Shown here: positions 34,445 to 44,180 of the stretch, in pieces
Position numbering within the stretch: position 1 is the stretch's first letter
Layout: each line of letters opens with the position of its first letter
DNA from: Limnomonas spitsbergensis
Lineage: Eukaryota > Chlorophyta > Chlorophyceae > Chlamydomonadales
Direction of reading: 5' to 3'
Assembly (NCBI GenBank): GCA_037349105.1
Contig: JAYJMM010000004.1
Location: forward strand, 1,081,001 to 1,145,000
DNA length: 64,000 nucleotides
Notes under the pieces: model-generated
Seen by the model: the letters and a program-made list of their open reading frames with translations, nothing else
Database searches by the model: none
Told to the model about the DNA's origin: nothing
Translations under genes and position numbers: made by a program

Positions 34445-34625
34445 TACCCGGAAGAAAAGCTCGCAGGTCTTGAACATCATCAGTGGGACCAGGACCATGC
34501 ACACACCTGGTGGGCATGCCCTAGGGAAGTGCAACACCCACGCAAAGCGAAATAAGACCTGGCTACTCAAGAGCATAAAATTGGCATCCCTAAAATTATT
34601 GCATTTCAGGGCCTCATTTGCTCCC

Positions 34626-35735
34626 ATGGGGCTCACCTCTGAAGAACTCCGTTGGGCTATCGTAACGAGGTGGAATGAGAACCACGACATCTCCAAGACA
34701 GCTAGGCAGCTTGGACTGTCCGACAGGGTTGTGGAGCACTGGGTGCAGCGATATAAAGATTCCGGAGCTGTCCACGTCGCGCCAAAGTCCGGCAAGAAGA
34801 GGATCCTCAGCCCAGAGGCGGAGTCCCGGGCCTTTGACCTGCTGCTGAGCAACCAGCATGGTGGTGCAAAAACAGTTGCGCAGGAGCTTGGGACATTAGG
34901 CTTGGTCACCAGGCCAGTGGGGAAGAAGACTGTCATTCGAGCAGCCCGGAGGCACGCATCGGAGATGGGAAAAAAATTGAGGGTCCTGCGGGGTGCGCCT
35001 AGGAAGCAGCTTTCGGGGTCAACTCGACAGAAGCGGCTGGACTTCTGCAAAGCCAGCAAGGGAAGGGACTGGAGCCACGTCCTCTTCACCGACCGGAAGA
35101 AGTTTCCATTTACCTACCCAGGGGTGAAGGTGCAGCCCGTGTCCTGGGGCGTAAAGGGTGAGGGTGAGAGAGCGGTACGTGAGGCAGCCTCTCCAAATCA
35201 CCCCCTGGTCCTCAACGTGTATGCGGGCATCTGCAAGTGGGGAATCAGCAAGCTTCACTTTGTGACAGGCACCAGCAGCCAGAAGACCACCTTCAAGAAC
35301 AAGAGGGGCCAGGTGGCCAGGAATATCACCACAGAGGAGTATGAGGAGGTCGTGAAGGCGACATTCCTGCCTGAGGGACAGCGCCTCTTCACCCAGCACG
35401 ACATTGCTACATGGTACCTTCAGCAGGACAACGACCCTACTCACAGAGCAGCCATACCTGTGGTGAAGAGGTGGAACTCCCAGCGTGGCAGCAGCGTGGG
35501 CCTCCTCCAGAAGTGGCCTCCCAACAGCCCGGACTTGAGTCCGATCGAGAACTTTTGGGGATATATGCAGGCCAAGATGGACGCTAAGGGCTGCAGAACT
35601 CTCCAGGAGTTTAAGGTATCCCTGATCAAGGAGGTAGCAGCAGTACCCAAGGAGTACTTCTGTAAGCTGGTGGGCAGCATGCCCAAAAGGATCGTTGCAT
35701 GCATGCGCAAGAAGGGCGACAAGACAAAATATTGA
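34626..35735 (+). CDS. Tc1/mariner-superfamily transposase
   Basis: The open frame runs from 34374, but the upstream part overlaps the right end of TIR element A, so ATG 34626 is the preferred start, giving 369 residues (Tc1 enzymes are usually about 340). The N-terminus has a helix-turn-helix region (LTSEELRWAIVTRW, ISKTARQLGLSDRVVEHWVQ). The catalytic segments are FTDRKKF, LQQDNDPTH and NSPDLSPIENFWG, supplying D, D and E. The spacing between the second Asp and the Glu is 39 residues, against 34 in classical Tc1. The frame has no stop or frameshift and could be active. It lies exactly between two direct copies of a 1.13-kb TIR element. Confidence 0.92.
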   Translation: MGLTSEELRWAIVTRWNENHDISKTARQLGLSDRVVEHWVQRYKDSGAVHVAPKSGKKRILSPEAESRAFDLLLSNQHGGAKTVAQELGTLGLVTRPVGKKTVIRAARRHASEMGKKLRVLRGAPRKQLSGSTRQKRLDFCKASKGRDWSHVLFTDRKKFPFTYPGVKVQPVSWGVKGEGERAVREAASPNHPLVLNVYAGICKWGISKLHFVTGTSSQKTTFKNKRGQVARNITTEEYEEVVKATFLPEGQRLFTQHDIATWYLQQDNDPTHRAAIPVVKRWNSQRGSSVGLLQKWPPNSPDLSPIENFWGYMQAKMDAKGCRTLQEFKVSLIKEVAAVPKEYFCKLVGSMPKRIVACMRKKGDKTKY

Positions 35736-35762
35736 AAATTCTTGCCACCCGCCGCTACAGCA

Positions 35763-36891
35763 CAGGGCGGGTCATATGTATCGTAAAAACGTGGACAGGC
35801 CCAGCAGTGCAAGGAGGTGAGGTCATGACTTGATATCAGTTACACATTGACTGTGCTCTAACCTGATTGCTAGCAGTGCACTAATACTGGTAGGCACCAA
35901 CTGTCCCTTGAGATAATCATACGCAAACACAATGGGCTTAAGGAGTCCACTTGACAGAATCACCAACTCCAAAAAATTTATGTTTTGAGATAACTTGGCC
36001 ATGCTGAGGGGCCTGCCTCTAATTTTTTGAGGATGTTATATTGCAGTGCTGGCCTCCATATCTGAAGTATTACCTGCTGTACAGCCTAGGGTTGTGACTC
36101 TGAAACCACCAGTGCTGTTTTTTTCCATCCTCTCGCAAAACCAGTCCTCGGCAGATCTGGCTGGCTCAGCTCAGATAAGAAGGGGAGCCTGGAATAAAGG
36201 ACATGGAAATCAAGATGTGTGAATAAAGAGTGGATACCTGACTTGAGGCATTCTGGAACTCAGTGGCAGTGATATGGGAGCTTGCATGGCTGAGGGGCTG
36301 CATGGGGCAAGGGGCATGGCTTCCTGACAAGCCACCTTTGCCCCAAATTTGCAGCCTCTGGAGTTGGGAATGGTGCAAAAATTGGGTGAGCAGTCTTAAT
36401 GAGCTACTCTCAGGCTCTCTGATTCACCAGACATCATAGCAATCAGACAGGTATGGAGTGAATTCCAATCCATCAAAGACAGCCCTGATGTGGGCCACAT
36501 GGAAGGCCATATCTGCATGTTGGATTGGCCAAATGACCAGGGAAGGTGGCAATGCCTCCGTCTATGGCCCACCTACACCCACTTAAGGTTCTACCTTAAC
36601 CGGGTTTTGGCCACTTTTCAGGCTCAGCCGCCGCATGTTTGGTACCCAACGGGGCAGTTTTTGGCATCCAACTGCCATTCGGATTCAAATGATACCCCAA
36701 CAGACCTCAATAAACCGTGTATGGCAAGCTGATTACAGCACTTGACGATGTAGCAACACACCAGGTCGATCGAGGCAGTTCCTAGAGAGATTACTTCAAA
36801 TTGCAGTTGGTACTGCTAGTGTGAACCAGGTTGGGACGGCAGGTCAAACCTCAGTACCCCTAAAACGTGTCGATACATCTGACCCGCCCTG
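35763..36891. mobile_element. 1.13-kb TIR element, copy B (Tc1/mariner-like ends)
   Basis: A direct-orientation near-identical copy of 33315-34444. Differences seen by eye are a few substitutions and one single-base deletion near 36538. It carries the same 21-base inverted ends. The close identity implies a recent event or gene conversion. Confidence 0.85.
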
Positions 36892-37065
36892 CTCGTAGGG
36901 TGGAGGTTCTTTGGACAGGGACATGGAGTACATGGAGATGGTGTTTTAGGGGATGGAGGGAATGATGAAAGTAAGGAAATGGGGAGTGGGGGCTATATAA
37001 GGGGAATTAAAGAGTTAAACCAAAATCTATAGAGCAAGTGGGCCACTAGGGCCCATCTATAGCAT

Positions 37066-37660
37066 TTGGGGGGAGGGGAGACTGCTTGCGGAGGAGGTCA
37101 GAGTGCGCTGGTGAGAGGGGGGCTTGGTGACGGAGGAGATCGGAGTGCGCTGAGGAGAGGGGGGCTTGGTGGCGGAGGAGACAGGAGTGCACTGGGTAGA
37201 GGGGGGCTTAGTGGCGGAGGAGGTCAGAGTGCGTTGAGGGGAGGGGGGACTGGAGGCAGAGGAGGTCAGAGTGTGTTGGGGGGAGGGGGACTGGTGGTGG
37301 AGGAGGTCAGATTGTGTTGGGGGGAGGGGGGCTGGTGGCGGAGGAGGTCGGAGTGCGCTGGGGGGAGGGGGGGCTGGAGGCAGAGGAGGTCAGAGTGTGT
37401 TGGGGGGAGGGGGACTGGTGGCGGAGGAGGTTGGAGTGCGCGGGGGGGAGGGGGGGCTGGTGGTGGGGGAGGTTGGAGTGCGCTAGGGGAGGGGGGGCTG
37501 GTGGCGGAGGAGGTCGGAGTGCGCTGGGGGGAGGGTGGGCTGTTGAGGAGACAAGAGTGCGATGGGGGAGGGGTCTGGTGGCGGAGGTGGTCGGAGTGCG
37601 CAGGGAGGAGGGGGGACTGGTGGCGGAGAAGGTCAAGAGTGCGCTGGGGGGATACAACCA
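37066..37660. repeat. G-rich satellite array, arm B (inverted relative to arm A)
   Basis: A dozen copies of GGTGGCGGAGGAGGTCGGAG followed by TGCGCTGGGGGGAGGGGGG, the reverse complement of the array at 31540-32992. The two arms enclose about 4 kb holding a CACTA-like end and the Tc1/mariner cluster. The 225-codon ORF here is compositional. Confidence 0.93.
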
Positions 37661-37828
37661 CCTCCATTTCCTCTGATTGGACTAGACCACACCCACATTG
37701 GCCTGCTTGTTGGGTGCCTTATCCTGAGGATCTGGCCTTTTGAGGCTAGGGCACACATGTAAAAGGACGAGGCTGTCCAACGAAGATGACAGGCCAAAGT
37801 GGGTGGCAACAGCTCCACGCTTTGAAGC

Positions 37829-38539
37829 ATGACCAGAGCTCTAGCAGCCCTAGCCATCAGGTACAAGGCCCATGCTAATGTGGGCTCCAACAGGCCTAGG
37901 CAGCTGAGACAGGGGGGAGGCGGCACCTCCATGTTGTTGCATGTTCCCTTAAGCTCCAGCAGGCCTAGGCCGCTGAGACAGGGGGGAGGCGGCACCTACA
38001 TGATGTTGCATGCTGCCCTAAGCTCCAGCAGGCCTAGGCAGCTGAGACAGGGGGGAGGCGGCACCTACATGTTGCTGCATGCTGCCCTAAGCTCCAGCAG
38101 GCCTAGGCAGCTGAGACAAGGGGGAGGCGGCACCTCCAAGCTGTTGCATGCTGCCCTAAGCTCCAGCATGCCTAGGCAGCTGAGACAGGGGAGAGGCGGC
38201 ACCTCCATGCTGCTGCATGCTGCCTTGGGCTCCATTAGGCCTAGGCAGCTGAGACAGGGGGGAGGTGGCACTTCCAAGCTGATGCATGCTGCCCTGGGCT
38301 CCAGCCGGCATAGGCAGCTGAGACAGGGGGGAGGCGGCACCTCCATGCTTCTGCACGCTGCCCTGGGCTCCAGCAGGCCTAGGCAGCTGATACAGGGAGG
38401 AGGCGGCACCTCCAAGCTGCTTCATGCTGCTCTGGGCTCCAGCAGGCCTACGCAGTTGAGACAGGGGGAGGCGGGGTCGGGAGGTCGGGGAAGTAACAAC
38501 TACGGGTGTGAACGCCGGTCTGGGAGCCCCGCTCCGTAG
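37829..38539 (+). repeat. 69-bp minisatellite with a 236-codon in-frame ORF
   Basis: Nine units of exactly 69 bases (starts near 37892, 37961, 38030 and so on) give a 23-residue repeat, RPRQLRQGGGGTSMLLHAAL plus SSS. The unit length is a multiple of three, and the plus frame stays open for 236 codons from ATG 37829. Other frames on the minus strand are open too. There is no known domain. A translated product would be a basic Gly/Arg/Leu repeat protein; a non-coding array is equally possible. Confidence 0.7.
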
Positions 38540-38639
38540 CCCGACTTCGGTTGGGGCGCGCGGGAGAACCTGTCCTTCCCAAAATCCACGCCGCATCGGC
38601 CTTCTCTTTTCCGGTGTACGATGTTTAAAATCCCGTATT

Positions 38640-38760
38640 CCTCAAGCCACGCTCAGGCGTTTTCTTTCTTTCTTTCTTTTCTGTTGACTCCTCGATGGTG
38701 AACAAGCATCGTATTCCTTAAGACACGCCCAGGCGTTTTCTTTCTTTCTTTCATCCAATA
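38640..38760. repeat. Duplicated CAGGCGTTTTCTTTCTTTC segment
   Basis: Two direct copies of a sequence of about 60 bases: ATTCCTCAAGCCACGCTCAG, then GCGTTTTCTTTCTTTC, and again at about 38710-38755 with small changes. Confidence 0.75.
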
Positions 38761-39828
38761 CGAGCGATATTATTGTCTGGTTCGACCAAGCGTTCTTCCA
38801 TTTGCAGTGGATCCATGAAGGTCTCCTCTTACGGAAGGTGAGCGCAACTGGGATGTGGATTTCGTCTGTCTTTCGCGTTGCTCTCATGTCTCCATATTGT
38901 CATTCGCCAGTTTTTTACCTTGCGCTGTTCGTGTTAAACGCCCCTCATGTACAGGCACCATCTCACAAGGCTTACATGGTATATAAACTCTGCAGTGCTG
39001 CTATGAGCTAAGAGGGGCTGTGTCTACCAGGTGTTACAAGGCGAGGGGCTGTGTCTGGCTAGGTGTAGTGTGGCATGATGATGGTTATTTGCATTAGGCT
39101 GCAATCATACATACATGGCGCATGGGGAGCATAGGAGCTCAGGGCTGCACGACATGGCACACGGGCTGTATGGGAGCGGGGGGTTGCACGACAGGGTTGC
39201 ATGGGCTTCATGGGCCTCGGTGCCAACCTCCCTACGCCTTGCCGACGTCACAACAGCGCCATGCAGAATTGAACTGCGTGGGCACATTTGTAACATGGTG
39301 TGCTTAAACAATACGTCAGGCTCCGAGTGGCATGTGGTCCCTTTCCCATAATCCTTGTGTTGCACATGGGACGTCTTGGCCATCCGCATGATGATACTAC
39401 TCCATTGTTTATGTAGAATTGGCGCAAGCACCGGTGACCAATTGGGTTAATCCGTCCATCACTTGTTCATAAACATACATATGATAATTGGGTTTGGGCC
39501 CTTCATCTCATCATGGTGCAATGCCTTTATATGCGTGGTCCTCTTTATCCTCATCCATGTGTGACTGAGGTGGAAGGAATGAAGCCATGTTGTTCCCTCC
39601 GAATAACCTTGGGGCACGCCTACTTGTAATTAGTTGAGTGTGTGAACATGGGTGTCCAGAAATCTGCCCAATGGGTTTTAGTTATGCCGTTGTTGTGGTG
39701 CACATTTGTGCCGTGTGAGATGAAGGGGGAAAGCCTTGAAGAAAATGCAGAATCAATCCTAGAGGGTTGCACATCACACTCTGACCACCATTATCTCTCT
39801 AAATAGTACTCGCTATTTCCTACAGATC
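38760..39828. other. Region without recognised genes
   Basis: Only short, unsupported ORFs. GGGCTGTGTCT and GGAGCATAGGAGCTC-like words repeat loosely around 39010-39200. Confidence 0.35.
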
Positions 39829-40167
39829 ATGCAATGCCGCATGTTTGGAGGGCAGCCGCACCCTCATGGTAGTGGAAGGGGTGGTGGAAGGGGACCTTTG
39901 CCCCCCTCAACGATGTCCTGCCACCTTCCGTGGCCGCCACATGCACTGCTATCACGACCGTCGGCGGAGCTGTTCTCACCGTTATATATGGGCATCATGT
40001 ACCCAGTGGCCTCGACGTTCCTCACGGTGATGCGGTTGGAGAAAAGCGAAACGGCGGTGAAGACGCAGCTGGACCTGATGAAGACGCAGCAAGACCAGAT
40101 GAAGACGCAACAAGACTTGATGAAGACGCAGTTGGACAAAATCGCAGTTAAGCTCAAGATTGCATGA
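39829..40167 (+). CDS. Hypothetical protein with C-terminal heptad repeats
   Basis: A 112-codon ORF whose last 40 residues form a regular heptad pattern (KTQLDLMKTQQDQMKTQQDL), encoded by a 21-base tandem repeat and likely to form a coiled coil. The upstream 60 residues contain a short hydrophobic stretch (PLYMGIMYPVASTFLTVM). No family was recognised. The 3' half of the ORF forms the left arm of a large palindrome, which suggests it belongs to a mobile or duplicated sequence, not a conserved host gene. Confidence 0.35.
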   Translation: MQCRMFGGQPHPHGSGRGGGRGPLPPSTMSCHLPWPPHALLSRPSAELFSPLYMGIMYPVASTFLTVMRLEKSETAVKTQLDLMKTQQDQMKTQQDLMKTQLDKIAVKLKIA

Positions 40168-40485
40168 TTCCCTCCCTTTGTGTGATGGGATTGCGCTTGC
40201 GTGTGGTGTTGTGGAAGTGTCATGGGGACGGCATGGGGTGGCATAGGATGACATTCTATGGATTTGTTTCTGAATGCTTCGTCTTCAACAAATCCATATA
40301 ATGTCATCCTATGCCACCCCATGCCGTCCCCATGACACTTCCACAGCACCACACGCAAGCGCAATCCCATCAAACCAAGGGGGGGAATCATGCAATCTTG
40401 AGCTTAACTGCAATTTTGTCCAACTGCGTCGTCATCAAGTCTTGTTGCGTCTTCATCAGGTCCAGCTGCGTCTTCACCGCCGTTT
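40049..40485. repeat. Large palindrome (arms about 200 bp, loop about 20 bp)
   Basis: The left arm (40049-40267) and right arm (40288-40485) are reverse complements with a few mismatches. The left arm has one more copy of the 21-base ATGAAGACGCAGCAAGACC-type heptad repeat than the right arm, which accounts for the 21-base difference in arm length. The loop is about 40268-40287. Confidence 0.93.
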
Positions 40486-40559
40486 AGGGGTTTCTTTGAT
40501 TGGGATGTCCGTCGCCGCGGCATGCTCCCGAGGAGTGTAGTAGTGAAGGAGCTGCACTT

Positions 40560-40870
40560 TTCAGACACAGCGTTCAGCTAGAGAGGTGTGGCTTTGTGGT
40601 ACCCCCTACATAGCTGGGGCATGGCAGAGATGCCATGACTGACTCTCTGGCGGATCCGGAGGGAGATGTACCCCCTACATAGTTGGGGCACGCCAGAGAT
40701 GCCATGACTAACTCTCAAGGCTGATCCGGAGGGATATCCCATCCATTCCAGCTGGGTGCATATCTCCTGAGGGAGGGGTACCACTTCCCATTCCTCTCTA
40801 AAGTAAGAGCTACATAGGTTTGTGGTACCCCTACATAGTTGGGGCATGCCAGAGATGCCATGACTGACTT
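40560..40870. repeat. Direct repeats around GTACCCCCTACATAG
   Basis: Three copies of a segment containing CCCCTACATAGTTGGGGCA and GCCAGAGATGCCATGACT, at about 40600-40650, 40665-40710 and 40830-40865. Confidence 0.8.
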
Positions 40871-41007
40871 GCACTGTTATAAACATTATACGTGTAACGG
40901 ATATGCATTGTTCTAAACTTAGTATACGCGGGTACGTTTCCAAATGACAACAGGGGGTTTCATGTCATATCACTTAATACACGTATTATACACATAGTAG
41001 TATTGCG

Positions 41008-41415
41008 TTAAGAAGACATCTTGTTGGACAAGGATGCGACAGGAGGGTCGGTTCTCGAACTCGAGTCACATTCATACGAGTCATCAATACAAAGCAATCC
41101 AAGGAGTGGCAATGACTCATGTTCAATTATATTCGTTGGTTTTCTTTGCCTTCCTGGGGAATAGGCTTCTTTTGGCGAAAAGATACTTCGGGCTGCCTTT
41201 TCCTTGGGGGGGGGGTATTTCTTTCTCCTTTGTTTTCTTCTCATTCTTTTCCTCTTACCTTCACACTCTTCCAACGGGAAAGTTGGGCGACCATGTGGCC
41301 GAGCCTTTTTGAGCAAAGCCCAGAGGTGTAAAGCTATTGACTCATGTTCAGCCTTCCTCGCAGCATCAGCCAGGGGTACTTGGGGCAGAAGTATGGGGTC
41401 GCCCGGCCAGTGCAC
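41008..41415 (-). CDS. Hypothetical ORF containing the dispersed repeat
   Basis: 135 codons. It reads [20 protein letters not shown] and then a Lys/Arg-rich segment (KRKRMRRKQRRKKYPPPKEK). The [11 protein letters not shown] piece is the minus-strand reading of the dispersed repeat found elsewhere in the window (for example 16288-16340), so this may be part of a repeated element's protein. No domain was recognised and the start is unclear. Confidence 0.25.
   Translation of the reverse strand: MHWPGDPILLPQVPLADAARKAEHESIALHLWALLKKARPHGRPTFPLEECEGKRKRMRRKQRRKKYPPPKEKAARSIFSPKEAYSPGRQRKPTNIIEHESLPLLGLLCIDDSYECDSSSRTDPPVASLSNKMSS
41282..41330. repeat. Dispersed ~50-bp repeat, copy 3
   Basis: The sequence is TTGGGCGACCATGTGGCCGA, then GCCTTTTTGAGCAAAGCCCA. 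A pyrimidine-rich tract precedes it (41217-41275), as at the fourth copy. It lies inside a 135-codon minus-strand ORF (41008-41415) that ends in a Lys/Arg-rich tail. Confidence 0.75.
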
Positions 41416-41459
41416 AGCATTGGCCAGGGGTACTTGGGGCAGCAGGGATCCCCATGAAG

Positions 41460-41930
41460 GGACAACATGTAAGACTGTGAGGACCCCTATATAGGGGTGT
41501 GAGGACCCTATGTAGGGTTGTGAGGACCCCTATGTGGGGCTGGGAGGACCCCTATGTAGGGCTAGGAGGACCCCATGTAGGGCTGGGAGGACCCTATGTA
41601 GGGTTGGGAGGACCCTGTGTAGAGGTGGGAGGACCACTATGTAGGGCATGGGGGCACCATGAGGGCCGCCGGATTGCGCGTAGCGCATGCCAGAGACAGC
41701 CCGGGGGACACCATAAGGGCCACCGGCTTGCGCGGGGAGGACCATATGTAGGGCTGTGCATGGCTGGCGGGGGGATCTTATGTTGGGCTGGGAGCGAGGA
41801 CCCGTATGCAGGGCTGTGAGGACCCCTATGTAGGGCTGTGAGGACCCCTATGTAGGGCAGCGAGGACCCCTATGTAGGGCTGGGGAGCCCACTATGTCGG
41901 GCTGTGCGGACCCCTATGTAGGGCAGGAGG
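41460..41930. repeat. GAGGACCCCTATGTAGGGCTG tandem array
   Basis: More than fifteen degenerate copies of a unit of about 20-21 bases, interrupted near 41650-41740. It yields Gly/Trp/Pro-rich repeat frames that are not regarded as genes. Confidence 0.9.
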
Positions 41931-42243
41931 CAGTGACATGGCGTGTGGAGCAGCGAGGAGGTCAGGTACTATCCCACAGCGGCTAGTCCGAGGTTGATTT
42001 TCGCAGGGGTGACAGTGAGCCAATCCTCAAGGACCAACAAAAGTCCCGGGGGAGGGCATGTCCACCCAGGCTGGATAGCCCGGTAGCTAGCCAGCAGCTG
42101 CACTTGATCACCTCAGTTCCTGCTAGGATGGCTGAGCACAAGCATGGACCGCGAGGGGCAAGCGAGACTGAGGATGATGCGAGGTTCGGGGTCGTCCCAG
42201 AACAGAAGGGGGGGGGGGCGGATTTTATCAAGAGGATAAATCT

Positions 42244-43629
42244 GTGGTGCTCATGCGTGGTCGGGCGGCTGACCTTATGACGCAGGCAAACGGGAGGGGC
42301 AGAGACGCAAATAGGGGAGGCCCAGATCTCCAGGCGGATGATCAGCACATGGCAGCCAAGGAGGAGGAGGAGGAGGCTCATACGGGACCTGTGGTGGTTG
42401 GTGGCCGCGAGCAGGTACAGCTGCAGGTGCATGGGTTGCGGCTGCGCTTGCATGAAGAAGCAGCTCATGCAGCACATGTGGTGTATGATAGCTACAGGCG
42501 AAGCTAGGTGCAGGGACAGGGGCGGCAGCAGCCTCGGCCAGAGGAGGCGGCACATGCAGAATTTGTGGTGGTTGAGAGTTGTGGGCAGAGCCAGTTGCAT
42601 GGGCAGGGGCGGCAGCAGCCTCGTCCACAAGAGGCGGCACATGCATGACATGTGGTGGTAGTGAGATGGGGGCATGAGCAGCTACCTGGGGTTGAGATGG
42701 AGGAGGCATGAGCACATGCTGAACATGTGTTGGTTGGGGGCCGCGAGCAGGACCGGCTGCATGTGTGGGGGCAGAATCTGCACCAGCAGGTGGCTGAGGA
42801 ACCAGCTGGACCAAGGGAGATTGAAGACCAAGTGCATAGGCAGGCGATTCCGGACACGAGGGAAACATGCCCAACCAGCATGGACAGTGCCCAAGGGGAA
42901 CCCAGAGGATATTGCCCATGCCCGTCGTGTCAGAGAGTTCAGAGGGGGTCAGGGGAGCAGGAAATTTTCATGCCCATGATGAGGGAAAATGTGAACTGGT
43001 ACCGGCAGGAGATCAAGAAGACGGCCATGCGTATGAGGATGGCCATGCAACTGAGGAGGGTGAAGCATCGCTTGGAAAATGCCGAGGAGAACCTCCACGC
43101 GCTGCTGCAACAAAGCGAGGAGGAGGAGGAGGCGCAACAACAGCAGCACGCCGCCATTGTTGTGTGGCACAAGGAGCCGCCCGGGGGGTACATGGCTGAG
43201 CAGGCCGGCCATGAGGTGCCAGAAAAGGCACAGCCGCAGCATCAGCATGGTTGCATGCCCAGATTGCACATGCAAGAGGGCCTCTACTCAGCAGAGCAAG
43301 GGGCGCCAGTGGGTCAAGCCAATAGGTCCAGGCCGGCGGATCCAGAAGAGCATGCGGATGACCGACCGCCCTCCACGGTTCAGGGGATCTTGGACCAGGT
43401 TCAGCACATGCCTACATACGATTTTGATGAGGATGGGCCCGAGGGGATCAGCCCAGTGGACCGGGCAAAGCAGTACAAAGGAGCCGTTGTTAGGTTGCGA
43501 GCGGGGTTCATGGAGAGGCTGCGCCAGTTTGAGGAGCAGGGCCTTGAGGGGGCGGCTACACCGGTAGGGCACGCAGAGCCCGGAGTTGGTGACCAGGGAG
43601 CAGCTAGGAGCAACACGTCCCCAGTGTGA
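42244..43629 (+). pseudogene. Coiled-coil reading frame broken by three in-frame stops
   Basis: A single reading frame of 462 codons from ATG 42244 to TGA 43629 is interrupted by TAG at 42505, TGA at 42646 and TGA at 42709. The first part holds repeated segments (HEEAAHAAHVV, PEEAAHAEFVVV, PQEAAHA) and the stops fall at equivalent places in this repeat. The remaining 300-codon open part (42727-43629) has a charged coiled coil (EIKKTAMRMRMAMQLRRVKH, ENAEENLHALLQQSEEEEEA) and an acidic, Gln/His-rich tail. No family was recognised. On the minus strand 42275-42919 is open for 214 codons from an ATG with Pro/Ala-rich repeats, so which strand was coding is open. Confidence 0.4.
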
Positions 43630-43789
43630 GCACCCGCGGGTGGCAGCAACGGCAACATGGAAGAGGTATTGCGTCGGGCATGGGCGTTGTTGAGGGACAG
43701 GGAGCACGGCAACACGCTAGGCGGCAGCAGCTGCCCATGGGGCCCGTATGGACAAGTCCATGTGCCAGCCCTCGCCTGAACCTCGGCCC

Positions 43790-44180
43790 AAGAAAACAAA
43801 TATTGGATTTTGGGGGGACCACTCACCCCCCCCCTCCCCCCCCAACTTTGCCCCCACATATCTCCCACCCCATGAGCCAAAAAACACTTAAAACACCTAT
43901 GGAACGCTCTCGTTAAGCTCTACAAAAAGGGGGATGGGGTCAATTTTTTGGTTTTTGCCCCCCCCCTCTACATTTGTCGTTTTGGGGGATGCGACCCCAT
44001 GCTCCCAACCTACCCCCCCACACACTTGGCTCCCTAAATCCCCCCCCCCCCCGTCCCCCTCCTGTGAGCCAAACATAATTGTGGCACCAAGTTCGGAACG
44101 CTCTTGTCATGCTCCACAGCCTTGGATGATCGGGTCTATGAGGTCACTTTTGACCCCATCCCACCCCCCAGCGTTCCACT
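43790..44180. other. C-homopolymer-rich region with duplicated words
   Basis: Runs of C and segments such as CATGAGCCAAAAAACACTT and GTGAGCCAAACATAATTGTG followed by GGAACGCTCTCGTTAAGCTC or GGAACGCTCTTGTCATGCTC form two degenerate copies of a segment of about 180 bases. No gene is visible. Confidence 0.5.

Noticed and set aside
34374..34625. N-terminal extension of the transposase ORF (84 codons)
   Set aside because: Its first part is the right end of the 1.13-kb TIR element, which also occurs without transposase; the HTH starts after ATG 34626.
40537..40545. GTAGTAGTG as the right end of a CACTA element starting at 32993
   Set aside because: Only nine bases match the inverted terminus, no GGTAGG subterminal words are nearby, and the flanking 3-base duplications do not agree.
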